DNA from: a virus
Strand: one strand, 5' to 3'
Virus record (IMG/VR): IMGVR_UViG_3300017991_000256
Location: 1 to 34,410 of that record
DNA: 34,410 nt
Shown: piece by piece, positions 14,784-24,100 of the stretch
How positions within the stretch are numbered: the first letter of the stretch is position 1
Layout: each line of letters starts with the position of its first letter
Made by a program: the position numbers and the translations under genes
The notes under the pieces: generated by a model
The model's database searches: none
Seen by the model: only the letters and a program-made list of their open reading frames with translations
What the model was told of the DNA's origin: nothing

Positions 14784-15725
14784 CTACGTTAGCACCTGGG
14801 CAGCCGCAACGGCTTCCACCCCACTCCGCTTGAACTGGCGTGCCCGGAGGTCAATGGCCTCCTCCATAGCGTCCACCGTCTTTTCCGTTGCCCCTTTGCC
14901 CAGGCTTTCACCGTGAACCAGCACCGCCCACCGCTCACGGTCCCGCCGCTTTGCGTCGTTTGCCCGCACCTGCAAGAGCAGGCTGTCCAGCTCTTGCTCG
15001 CTGTAGAGGTAGGCGAACTCCCGGTGGGCCATGTCAAAGAACCGGGCCGCTTTGTGCTGGGGCCACGGTAGCCCGTGGTGAATGTAGAGTTGCTTCCTTG
15101 GGTCTGCCAAGGCACACGCAAGGACGGAACTGTAATCGCACAGCACCGTCCCCGCCTCCGCCAGTGCTTGCCAGAAGGGCCGCCCGTGGTCAATCCGCAC
15201 AAGGTTGTCAGGCAGGGCACCCCGCACACTCCGCTTCCAATCCTCAAACAGGTGGAAGCAGAAATACACCCGCTCGAAGCGGTGGCAGAGCGTGAGCAGC
15301 GTCTTGCCCACGTCTGTCCGTGGCCCTCTCCAGCCGCCCTTGTGGGCAAAGTAGGCGAACGCGACCTCTGGATTATTGAACTTGAAGTCCAGTTGCTCCA
15401 CAAAGAAGAACCCGGTGACCCAGGACCGCCGCTTGGCCGCAATACCCCAGTCCCGGGTCAGAAGCTCTATGGTGGGACTGGGCCACACTTCATAGTCGTG
15501 GGCCTTGACGCTGAGCCGGTTGGAATAGAGGGGGGCGTGGTCCACAATGAAGTTCCCCGGGGCCTCCCAGGTGCGATAGGGCAGCACCACTAGGTCCACC
15601 GCCGCCGGGTCCAGGCTCCCATTCTTGAACATCCGCACGGAAAACCGTTGCCGCATGGCATCCACGAGCGGGCCGTAGAAGGCCGCCGCGTGGGGGAAGT
15701 CGTTGACGAATACTACCTCTTTCAC
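14784..15725 (-). CDS. TagF/TagB-like polyol-phosphate (CDP-glycerol type) transferase
   Basis: The product has 313 residues from the GTG at 15725, which has GGGAGG 6 nt upstream and overlaps the previous stop as GTGA. The C-terminal half contains TVLCDYSSVLACALADPRKQ (D197-V201), close to the TDYSSV box of the CDP-glycerol glycerophosphotransferase family, and then YIHHGLPWPQ. The N-terminal half has alternating strands and helices (VVFVNDFPHAAAFYGPLV, DLVVLPYRTW) as in a GT-B fold. TagF-type proteins transfer glycerol or ribitol phosphate to build teichoic acids; here it more likely decorates the same glycan as its neighbours. The call rests mainly on the DYSSV box. Confidence 0.55.
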   Translation of the reverse strand: MKEVVFVNDFPHAAAFYGPLVDAMRQRFSVRMFKNGSLDPAAVDLVVLPYRTWEAPGNFIVDHAPLYSNRLSVKAHDYEVWPSPTIELLTRDWGIAAKRRSWVTGFFFVEQLDFKFNNPEVAFAYFAHKGGWRGPRTDVGKTLLTLCHRFERVYFCFHLFEDWKRSVRGALPDNLVRIDHGRPFWQALAEAGTVLCDYSSVLACALADPRKQLYIHHGLPWPQHKAARFFDMAHREFAYLYSEQELDSLLLQVRANDAKRRDRERWAVLVHGESLGKGATEKTVDAMEEAIDLRARQFKRSGVEAVAAAQVLT

Positions 15726-17530
15726 TTTGCACCTCCCAGCAACCCCTCGGGCACCTTGCTCGTGTCCGTGCCGTGCATCCAAACCTCGTGAGTGAAGTTG
15801 CTGTCCAACTCCTTGCCAGCCCGCTCCAAGTCGTGCCGCCGGGTCATGCCGCCAGCTTGCAGGAACTCCTCACACTCGGCCACGTGGTCGAAATTGTACC
15901 CCCACCGGGCAGCCCCGCCAAACCGCAAGACCGCCCACTGATACCGGCACACCTGCTCAAGCACCCCCTGGATGTCTGCCATGCCGCCGGTCGCGTTCAC
16001 AAGGCACCAGATGTCCGTCAGAACCACCACGTAGGCCGGGGGCCACTCCGCCATCGTGAAATCCGTGTCTGCCAGAAATTCACGTGCCCGGCCCGTGCAA
16101 CGCTCCAGGGCCTTGTGGTCAGGCTCCAGTCCCGCGATGGCCACGTTGCGTTCCAGGGCCAGTTCCAGGAAGGCCCCGTCAAAGGAACCCACCTCCAGCA
16201 CCGGCCGCCGTCCCGCAATCTGGCCCACCACCTCCGCACACGCCCGCAACTGAGCAAGGTTCTCACTCTTGTAGCCCCAGCCCCGCCGGTACGTGTACCA
16301 CAAGTCCTCCTTGTCGTTGCCCGCCAGCTCGCGTATCCAGGCGTCCCACTGGTCCACCACCACCGGGGCCGCAAACCGTTCCTCCGCCCGTTGCCGGTCC
16401 TTGTGTAGCAGTTCCGCAACCGCCTCGGGGTTGCCCTCGATCCAGGCCGCCCGCTGGGCCATGTCCTCCACGCTGGGCATCTGGAACATTCCGTTCTGTC
16501 GGGTGCTCAGGAATGCCGGGTCTACGAGCCACCGGCTGTCCTCGCCAAGCACCTCGGGCAGGCACGTGGTCCGGGGCACCACTTGGGGGCAGCCCGTGGC
16601 CATACACTCCAGGGTCGGTATCCCAAACCCTTCGCCCTGGGAGGTACTGATCCGCACGTCCGCCAGCCCAAACAGCTCCCGGAGTTCGTTCCGTTCCACC
16701 CCCCGGTCCCAGTCGAAATTCGTGTAGCACACCTGCCCAGGCTTCAGCCCGTAGTAGCGTTCCATCTTTGGCAGGTTGTAGGCCATGTCCCCCCGTTTCT
16801 TGTCCTCCTCCGTCGCGTGCTTGCCCTTGCGGGTGTGGGCGATCAGTTGCACCTCGCGGTCAGGCAGTAGCTCCGCCACCCGCCGCACCATGTCAAACGT
16901 CGCGTCCCAGAGCTTGTGATAGGTGTTCCGGTCCACGTTAATCAGCACAAAGGCGTCCGGGTCCAGGTAGCACCGCAACCGCTTGGACCACTTGCGTCGC
17001 AGCTCCAGCCGCCGGGCCTGGGCAGTGCTTGGCTCAGGATCGTAGAACCCAAACTCGTCCAGCTCTACCCCGTGGGGTATCACGATGTCGCTGGGGCACA
17101 CGTCCCGCCACAGCCGCCGGGCAAACTGGCTCAGGTTCACCACCCGGTTCGGCGGGACGCAGGAAAACATCTCCCGCCCCTTCTCTGGCAGGCTGGTCCC
17201 CTCCCAGGGCAGCCACAAGGTCATTTCCGCGTTTGCTGGCACCGTGGGCAGCCGCATCATCTGGGCGTTGACCGACATACACCAGAAAACCACCACCACG
17301 TCCGGCCGCAACTGTTCCGCCAGCCGCTCGATCAGTGCAAGGTCGCCCAGGTTTGCAAACCGCCACTCCCGGAGGTTTGGGGGCAGGGTGCCGTCAAACC
17401 TGGGGCCGGGGCCGCACGCCACGGTCACCTCATGGCCCTTTGCCGCCAAGCCCTCGCATACGAGCCGCGTCTGCCCGCCGAACCCGGTGGGCATGAACAG
17501 ACTTTCCGACAGCCACAGAACCTTCGCCAT
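15722..17530 (-). CDS. GT4-type glycosyltransferase fused to a methyltransferase-like domain
   Basis: The product has 602 residues from the ATG at 17530 (MAKVLWLSES), with GGAG 6 nt upstream. Residues 1-400 are a GT-B glycosyltransferase: GFGGQTRLVCEGL near the N-terminus, IPHGVELDEF (151-160), and SQGEGFGIPTLECMATGCP (297-315), the EGFGxxxxE nucleotide-sugar-binding motif of the GT4 family. Residues about 435-602 start with PVLEVGSFDGAFLELAL (443-459), which looks like SAM-binding motif I, and continue GLEPDH and VVVLTDIWCLV, a methyltransferase-like fold. Fusion of the two suggests that transfer and methylation act on one product. It overlaps the TagF-like gene by 4 nt. Confidence 0.85.
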   Translation of the reverse strand: MAKVLWLSESLFMPTGFGGQTRLVCEGLAAKGHEVTVACGPGPRFDGTLPPNLREWRFANLGDLALIERLAEQLRPDVVVVFWCMSVNAQMMRLPTVPANAEMTLWLPWEGTSLPEKGREMFSCVPPNRVVNLSQFARRLWRDVCPSDIVIPHGVELDEFGFYDPEPSTAQARRLELRRKWSKRLRCYLDPDAFVLINVDRNTYHKLWDATFDMVRRVAELLPDREVQLIAHTRKGKHATEEDKKRGDMAYNLPKMERYYGLKPGQVCYTNFDWDRGVERNELRELFGLADVRISTSQGEGFGIPTLECMATGCPQVVPRTTCLPEVLGEDSRWLVDPAFLSTRQNGMFQMPSVEDMAQRAAWIEGNPEAVAELLHKDRQRAEERFAAPVVVDQWDAWIRELAGNDKEDLWYTYRRGWGYKSENLAQLRACAEVVGQIAGRRPVLEVGSFDGAFLELALERNVAIAGLEPDHKALERCTGRAREFLADTDFTMAEWPPAYVVVLTDIWCLVNATGGMADIQGVLEQVCRYQWAVLRFGGAARWGYNFDHVAECEEFLQAGGMTRRHDLERAGKELDSNFTHEVWMHGTDTSKVPEGLLGGAK

Positions 17531-17531
17531 G

Positions 17532-17810
17532 TCATACTCCGTTCTTTTTCCACTGGCTGCCCTTGTCGTGCTTGCAGCCGTACTCTTTTGTCTCCTCGTA
17601 GCGTGCCAAGTCCACAAGGTTGCCATCCCCCGACAACCGGCAGCCGCACACGCTACACTTCATTCTTCCACCGCTGTCTTCCCCGATGTAGGGACAGGTG
17701 GAGCATATTTCGATCCGTGCCCGCATACGCTCCTCGGACACGGTTTCACCCGACACCACTGCCCGGAGCAGGCTCCAGGTCTTGCGAAAACTATCCCAGC
17801 TCACAAACAT
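17532..17810 (-). CDS. Small zinc-ribbon-like protein
   Basis: The product has 92 residues. The ATG at 17810 has GGAG 6 nt upstream, formed by the end of the previous gene. The middle reads RIEICSTCPYIGEDSGGRMK followed by CSVCGCRL, giving C36, C39, C52, C55, C57 and a later C79. This CxxC...CxxCxC pattern resembles small phage proteins of the DUF6171 kind that end in CPLGKW; here the end is CKHDKGSQWKK. Zinc binding is likely; function is unknown. It lies between two glycosyltransferase genes with 1-3 nt gaps, so it is probably made with them. Confidence 0.75.
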   Translation of the reverse strand: MFVSWDSFRKTWSLLRAVVSGETVSEERMRARIEICSTCPYIGEDSGGRMKCSVCGCRLSGDGNLVDLARYEETKEYGCKHDKGSQWKKNGV

Positions 17811-17813
17811 AGC

Positions 17814-19262
17814 TCACTCCGGTAGGGTGTTCACGTAGCGGAAGCCCAGCTTGTTCAACGGGTCCCCGCCAGTGCCGCCGTCTACGTTTTCCTCGGCTGG
17901 CTCGAACACCCGTAAGTCCCCATCCCCAGGGTACTCCTCCAAAGTCACCGCCCCAAACCCGGAACGCTCAAACCACCCGGAGGTCATGTGAATACCCTGT
18001 CTGCCAATATACCGCCCCCGGTTTGCGATGGGGCACAGCCGCTTCCAGCCATACCGCTCAAAGAGGTGCATCGTTGCCGCGTCTTGCCCGGTAGGGGGTG
18101 ACTTGAAGTAGCGTTCCCGGTCACGCCGGGCCTCCTTGTTCAAGGGGAACTTGCGTGGGCCACGGTCGAACACCCCATTCTTCATCTTGCGGGTGAACCA
18201 GTCCAAGATGCTCCGATGGGGCCGCTTGGCGTACTCACCTCCAAGGAATAGCTCCTCATAACGGTACACGTCCGTCGCTATGGTGTCCCAGGCCGCCCGC
18301 GTCATCAGGTAGCCCCACCAGTTCGTATAGGTGGCCCGCACCTTGTTCACAGCCCGCATCTTGTCGTCCACGCCCAGCACCGCAAAGGTCCAGCCCTGGA
18401 CGGCCCCCACGTTGTCGAAGTTCTTTTGCCCCCAGTCCAATAGGTTTTCGCAGAACTGGAAGTAGGTGGAACTCACCACCATGTCGTCCTCCAGCACAAA
18501 GACCCGCTCATAGCCCAGGTGGTCGAACAGTTGCCGCCGGGCGTCGATCAGATTTCGCCCACACCCAAAGTTCCGGGGCCGCCGCACGACGACGCAGTGG
18601 GGGAAGGCCCGCTTTGCGAGTTCCTCTTGCTGGTCAGTCGTGTGCTCCTTTTCCGTGTAGTCCAGGAACACGAACACCGGCACCCGTTGCACGTATTCAT
18701 TCGCCGCACACGTGTGCGTCACTTGCGTGAAGTAGCTGGGCCGATCACACCCCACAATCGCTATCGCCGTTTGGGACACCGGGAGCACCCCCGGGTCCGT
18801 GTCCTCCCGGATGTCGTAACGGTACGGCGTCCAGTTGATTTGAGCCGGGAGCGGTTCTTGGTAGCGGAACCCGCTGTCTTCTTCGTCAACGACGAGGTTC
18901 CGGGAAAATTGCCGCTGACTGGCGAGCGTTTGCCAGAGCGGCCTCCTGTCCGTGATGCAGGTGAGCCGGAGGTGGCCGTTGTCCCGCTGGTCCCGGCCGC
19001 ACCACTGGCCGGAACTGTAGTCCAAGGTCAGGGCCGCCAACATCGTGTCCCCAGGGCCAAAGAGCCGGAGCACGGGCTTGCGTAGCACCTCGTCCAATTC
19101 CACCCGCCACCGTTCCAGCTCGCCCCTTGCACCGACACCGAAAACCCCGCCCTCCTTGAACTCAAGAGTGCGGGGTTTGGACCTTGCCGGGGCGTAACGG
19201 AACAGGCGGGAATCCACCATCTCCTGGTCCACCGCCTGGACCCACTGTTCTTCGACGCTCAT
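17814..19262 (-). CDS. GT-A glycosyltransferase, GNT-I (GT13)-like, with N-terminal unknown domain
   Basis: The product has 482 residues. The catalytic part begins near 163 (SQTAIAIVGCDRPSYFTQV) and contains RNFGCGRNLIDARRQLFDHL and then RVFVLEDDMVVSSTYF, where E258-D259-D260 matches the EDD metal/UDP-sugar-binding motif of GlcNAc transferase I-like enzymes. Residues 1-140 are a separate beta-rich region (KEGGVFGVGARGELERWRV, LRLFGPGDTMLAALTLD) that I cannot name. It begins the sugar cassette, 19 nt after the cysteine-rich tail gene. The ribosome site is weak. A palindrome copy is inside, at codons H-T-C-A. The sugar donor and acceptor are unknown. Confidence 0.78.
   Translation of the reverse strand: MSVEEQWVQAVDQEMVDSRLFRYAPARSKPRTLEFKEGGVFGVGARGELERWRVELDEVLRKPVLRLFGPGDTMLAALTLDYSSGQWCGRDQRDNGHLRLTCITDRRPLWQTLASQRQFSRNLVVDEEDSGFRYQEPLPAQINWTPYRYDIREDTDPGVLPVSQTAIAIVGCDRPSYFTQVTHTCAANEYVQRVPVFVFLDYTEKEHTTDQQEELAKRAFPHCVVVRRPRNFGCGRNLIDARRQLFDHLGYERVFVLEDDMVVSSTYFQFCENLLDWGQKNFDNVGAVQGWTFAVLGVDDKMRAVNKVRATYTNWWGYLMTRAAWDTIATDVYRYEELFLGGEYAKRPHRSILDWFTRKMKNGVFDRGPRKFPLNKEARRDRERYFKSPPTGQDAATMHLFERYGWKRLCPIANRGRYIGRQGIHMTSGWFERSGFGAVTLEEYPGDGDLRVFEPAEENVDGGTGGDPLNKLGFRYVNTLPE
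18705..18718. repeat. CGCACACGTGTGCG palindrome, copy 3
   Basis: A perfect 14-bp palindrome in the GNT-I-like gene, encoding T-H-T-C-A in the same frame as copy 2. Confidence 0.95.
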
Positions 19263-19281
19263 AAGCTATTCGCCCTTCCTC

Positions 19282-20751
19282 CTAGATCAGCCCGAACATG
19301 GTCAGGCACTCGTAGCAGTCGATCCCGTTATTATACCCGTCGCAGTAGCAAATCTGGTAACACGTGCAATCAACCGTCGCACTCTGCTCCACCTGCCACG
19401 TGCCCGCCGGGTCGCACGCCCCCAAGAGCAGGCCCCGGCACGTCCTCTGAAAGTCCCACTGCTCGCCCTCCATGCTCAGGTAGATCGTGGAGCCGCTGGC
19501 GGATAGGGTGATAGAGCCCGGGTCCACCGTGAACAGCGTCAGGTCGCAGTAGGGGTAAACGTCTATCGCTATGTCGTCATCTTGGCACCGGAGGCCGGTG
19601 GTGCAAGGGTAGCCGATGCGGATGTATTCACACTTCCACGGAATGGGAAGGTGGACCTGGGCCTGCCATGCCGTGAGCAGGGGTTTGCCCGGGTCGATCT
19701 TGCACCTGTCGCGGGGTGGGTTCTTCATCCGCTTTTCGCGGATTTGGATGCAGGGGCCGACCGCGATGTACTTGGACTTCCCCAGGGGCGAAAGACCGTA
19801 GGTGCTTTCAGGGGCGTAGGTGCCCGTGGGCGACCGCCGCCACCGTGGGTCCGGGTAGCTTGTGATGACCGTTTGCTTGCCGGTACGGTCGTCCATCTTG
19901 AGCCAAGGCTTGCCGTCGTACCACGACCCCGGATACATATATCCGGTATAGTGGGTGTCGCAGTTCACGACCACTTGCTTGCTCACGCAACAGAGGAACA
20001 TCTGGCCGGTTTCGACGATCTTGAACTGGGCACAGCACACGAGCCAGAACTGGGAAGTGGTCTTGCACTTGGTCCCAATAATGGCCCAGGCGTCGTCGCT
20101 CTTTTCGACCCAGTTGCCCGCGTCCGCCGGGTTCTGCCGGATGGTCCATAGCGTTTGCACGTGCTCCAGAAACACGTTGCCGTCGTCGTCCTTGCAGTCG
20201 TAGCTCATGTTCAGGATGTAGAGTGCCCTGTCGCAACAATGGAGCACCTCATCCCCCTGCAATTCCATCTCCACGTTGTAGATGTCGCACAGCCCGGAGG
20301 AGCCGCCGCCCTTGGGGCTCTTGCGTTTGCTTTGCGGGCAGTCGTACTTGAACGAACGTGGCTCTGACTTGTGGGACGTGCCGCCCGTGCCGTTGCTGGC
20401 CATGACACGCCAGTGGGCTTCTTCCCCCATCCGTATGTCTTCACCCAGCTTCAGGCTCTTGGTCGTGCCCGCCACCTTTTCCGAGCGTAGCGTGGGGCCG
20501 TTGAAAGAACTGTCCTGGGACCACTGGACGATGTACTGGGTCGCCCCCGGCACCGCCTTCCACTTCAGGTCGATGCCAGTGCTATCACCCCGGGCCTTTG
20601 TTTCGTGGTCGTAGGGCTCCTCGCATAGATTGGCCCCATCCCGGGGCCATTCCAGCTCCGGGGTCGCCAGCCGTACATCGTCATGGAAGTCCACGGTGGG
20701 GAAGCCACCGTAGGTTCCAAGACCCTGATAGACACCGTATCCGCATCCCAT
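19282..20751 (-). CDS. Cysteine-rich tail protein with FN3-like segment
   Basis: The product has 489 residues and about 27 cysteines, including CC pairs and a CTCYQICYC cluster near the C-terminus; this is far more than any other gene here. Residues about 60-135 look like a fibronectin type III domain (IDLKWKAVPGATQYIVQWSQ, then AHWRVMASNGTG). The rest is beta-rich with no recognised domain. Its place right after the distal tail-like gene suggests a tail tip or receptor-facing protein. The start has AGGGTGA 6 nt upstream. Cysteines could hold zinc or form disulfides after release; the sequence cannot tell. There is no signal peptide. Confidence 0.6.
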   Translation of the reverse strand: MGCGYGVYQGLGTYGGFPTVDFHDDVRLATPELEWPRDGANLCEEPYDHETKARGDSTGIDLKWKAVPGATQYIVQWSQDSSFNGPTLRSEKVAGTTKSLKLGEDIRMGEEAHWRVMASNGTGGTSHKSEPRSFKYDCPQSKRKSPKGGGSSGLCDIYNVEMELQGDEVLHCCDRALYILNMSYDCKDDDGNVFLEHVQTLWTIRQNPADAGNWVEKSDDAWAIIGTKCKTTSQFWLVCCAQFKIVETGQMFLCCVSKQVVVNCDTHYTGYMYPGSWYDGKPWLKMDDRTGKQTVITSYPDPRWRRSPTGTYAPESTYGLSPLGKSKYIAVGPCIQIREKRMKNPPRDRCKIDPGKPLLTAWQAQVHLPIPWKCEYIRIGYPCTTGLRCQDDDIAIDVYPYCDLTLFTVDPGSITLSASGSTIYLSMEGEQWDFQRTCRGLLLGACDPAGTWQVEQSATVDCTCYQICYCDGYNNGIDCYECLTMFGLI

Positions 20752-20762
20752 GCTCGTTCACC

Positions 20763-21170
20763 CTATGCTGGGGCACACGCCGCCGACCCGGCACTCACAA
20801 CGCACACCACCTGAAACATCCCAGACACGTCAAACAGCCGCCCGCGAACGCTGGGCTGGTCCAAGGACACAAACCGCACGTCGAACACGTCGCCCCAGTA
20901 GCCGGTGAAGCGGTAGAGGGTGGGCGTGGTGTCATTGTACCACGAAAGGAACTGGTTCCACTCGGTCGGGTAGCACGCCTCGCAGGTCCACGCCAGCCCG
21001 CCGTCGCCGTGGACGATCCAGGTCGGCTTCGCGTATTGGAAAATGACCGCGTTTGCCGTGGCCTGAACGCTGTAGCGTTTGCGGGGCACGTAGGGCCGAT
21101 ATGAGAACTGGGGAGGGAGGTCCGTGTAGGGTGCCCCCGTCCCAAAGGTTGCCCGGTTTGGGTGTGCCAT
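20763..21170 (-). CDS. Distal tail-like/minor tail protein
   Basis: The product has 135 residues. GGAGG lies 8 nt before the ATG, inside the end of the tape measure gene. It is beta-rich with many aromatics (YSVQATANAVIFQYAKPTWI, FLSWYNDTTPTLYRFTGYWG) and ends in an MFQVVCVVSAGS strand. Small beta proteins placed directly after the tape measure gene usually form the distal tail (gpM-like) connection between tube and tip. The call rests on size, composition and position. Confidence 0.55.
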   Translation of the reverse strand: MAHPNRATFGTGAPYTDLPPQFSYRPYVPRKRYSVQATANAVIFQYAKPTWIVHGDGGLAWTCEACYPTEWNQFLSWYNDTTPTLYRFTGYWGDVFDVRFVSLDQPSVRGRLFDVSGMFQVVCVVSAGSAACAPA

Positions 21171-21171
21171 G

Positions 21172-24100
21172 CTAAATCCCTCCGCTGCTCATGTCGGACT
21201 GGATGAGGGCCTGGGCCACTTGCCGCTTCATGTCATCCAGGTCCAGGTTATTGTTCACCACCATGTCCACGGAGCGGTTGTCGTTGTAGTTCTGGACCCG
21301 GGGGCTGGGCTGCATCGCCACGCCCCCACCGAAGCCCGCTTTCGTTCGTGGGGCCACAGCACGCGACACAGCCGCGTTTCGGAGCCGGGGCGTAGCTTTC
21401 TCCAAGGAGGCCGCCAAACGGTTGACACCGCCCGCCACAGTGTCCACGTTCGCCTGCATCACCTGGACTAGGCTGGGCGAGTGGGTGGTGGTCGGGTCCA
21501 ACTCCACCTTCACCTCCGCCATCGTAGCCCGCACCGCGTCCACAATCCGCTGAGCCTCTGCCTGCCATGCCCCCACAAAGGCTTCCACCCACGTCCCTGG
21601 GGCGTTTGCAAAGACACCGCTGATGCCCTGCATAGCCCCTTCGATCTGGCCGTGTAGGTTGCCAATCTCGTTCTGGAGCATCTGGAGCTTGCCCTTGATG
21701 GCAACCCGCTCCGCTTCCACTTGGTCGGCCGCCGCCCCTTCCAACTGGGCTTCGCCCGCACGCTTGCCCGCGATCATCTGGCCGAGCCGCACCTGGGCCT
21801 CCGCCCGCTGGATCAGCTTGTCCAGCCGCTCCGCTTCGCGGGACCCCTCTTTCGCACCCTCCCGCCGCTTCTTCAGCTCCGCGAGTTGCTGCTCCGCTTT
21901 GATAGCTTGGTCCGCCGCTTGGCGTGCCCGCATTTCCTGGGCGTGCCGCACCATAGCGAGGCCCTGATAGAGGGCGAACAGGTCTTGCAAGGACTGGACC
22001 CGCTTGGCGAGCGTACTGGCCACGTCCTTTTCAATGTTCGCTTCCCGCTGGGCAGCCCCCACCACCTTGTCACGGTCGCCCTTGATCTGGTCCCACGCTT
22101 TGGCAACGTGCTCCTCGGCCCGCTCCTTGGCCAGCCGTTCAGCCTCCCCGCGTTGCTTCTTGATGCGGGCCTTTTCCCGGGCGTCCATCTTGTCATGGAT
22201 TTCGTACAGCTTGGCGATTTTCTCCTTCTCTTGCCGGAGCATACGCTCAGCCTCCAGCCGGGCAGCCTCCAGGTCGTTGCCCCGCCGCTTCTGTTCGTCG
22301 ATCCGCCGCTGCTCCATGTCGTCTTGCCGGGCCTTGCGGGCCTTGGCAAAGACCTCCTTCTGCCGCCGGGCAGCCTCCTCGTCGATCTGGCCCCGCATCC
22401 GCTTCAGGTTTTCGATCTCCCGTTCCAGGGCCTCCGTATGCTGGCCGGTGGCCCGGGCCATAGCGAGCTTCGCCTGGGCCATCTGTAGGGCGGTATCCAC
22501 TAGCCGCCGCCCCTCGTTCGCCCATTCGTCAATGGCCGCGATCTCAGCCTTCAGGCCCTCCAACCGCTGGCCGCTCAGCTCCTTTTCCAGCTCCGTGATC
22601 TTGGACAGGTTTTCCTTCCGCCACTTGTCCGCCTCGGTGGCCTCCCGCTTGATGCGGTCCATCTCGATCCACGCTTCCTTCTGGGCCAAGATACTGTCCC
22701 GGTTGCGTAGGTTTTCCGTGGCGTTTTCTTTCTCCAGCTCCGTGAGCCGTTTGTAGGCGTTCTGGCTGTCCTTGAGCCGGGCCTGCATACTGGCCAGCAA
22801 CTTCTCATTCTCTGCCGTGTTCGCCCCCTTGGCCTTGGCCGCCTTGATGGACTTCTCCAGGGCCGCCACCTCGGCCTCCTGCTCCTTGACCAGCCGCCCC
22901 CAGGCTTTCGCACTATTCTCCTGAGTGCCCGTCAGGTCTGCCAGCTCTTGCAGTTGCACCGCCGTCAGGTCGTTGCCCTTCTCCAGGAGCCCGATGATCT
23001 TCTGCCGCCGGTCTGCCTCCTTGGTCATTTCCGCAAGGCTGTTCCGCTGGCTCTCGACCATGCCGTCCATCGCCGCCTGGGCACGCTTCAGCTCCTTGGC
23101 CAGCCGCTCCGCCCGCTCCGTGCTTGTTTCCACGTCGTCGCCCACAAGCCCAATCCACCGGCCCGCCTTGATGGCCGCGTCCGCGACCGCGTTGTAGGCG
23201 TACACAAGGGCACCGATCACCCGCACAGCAATCTCGATCACCTTGACCGCCGCCGTGATGGCCACCACGAAAATCCCGCTGATGATTTCGCCCACCACCT
23301 GGAAGACGGTCTTGCCCTGCCCCAGGGTGCCAAACAGGGCCTCCAGTTGCTCGCCCAGCACGATGAAGGCTTGCTTCAGGCTTTCTATGGCAGGCTTCAG
23401 GAAGGACTCCCAAGCCGCCTTGAACCCCTCTTTCAGCCCCGTGATAAACGGCTCCAGCACGTTCTTCCAGAACGCCATAATGGCCGCCTTCAGGGCGTCC
23501 CAGGCACCCATCAGGGCCTTGAGCACAGACATGACCACGCCAGCAATCACGCCCACCGCCAAGGCGATCAGGGCACCCTTCACCGACAGGATGGCACCTA
23601 CCACCGCCGCGAACTTGGCGATCAGGGTTCCGAGCATACTGATGATCGGACCCACCACGACCATGACCGCACCGGCCGCCGTTAGGAAGGCACCTATGCC
23701 CGCCACCACCTTGAAGATCGTGGCCACGAGTTCCTGATGGCTGTCGATCCAGGCTTTGATCCGGGTCGCCCATTCCTGGGCCTTCTGGATCAGCTCCGTC
23801 AGGCTGGTCTTTATGGCGTTGAAGATGGAAATGTTAATGCCTTCAATGATCGACTTGAGCAGGGTGAACGCCCCGGTCAGGTTGTCGATCTTGATTTGCT
23901 GCATTTCCTCGGCCGTGCCCTTGGCACTTTGCACAGCCTCGAACGCCGCGTTAATGTCCTCCTTGCTTTGCTGTAGGATGGCCTGAATACCCCGGCCCGC
24001 CCGCATCTCAAACAGCTCAAAGATTTCCCCAGCACTCAGGCCGGTTTCCTTGAGCGTGATTAGTATTTCGTTCAGGGAGTGAATTTGCGGGTTGATGTCT

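Noticed and set aside
15726-15782. Longer start for the TagF-like gene
   Set aside because: The extra residues (GHEQGARG and so on) are the upstream gene read in another frame; GTG at 15725 has a good ribosome site and GTGA overlap.
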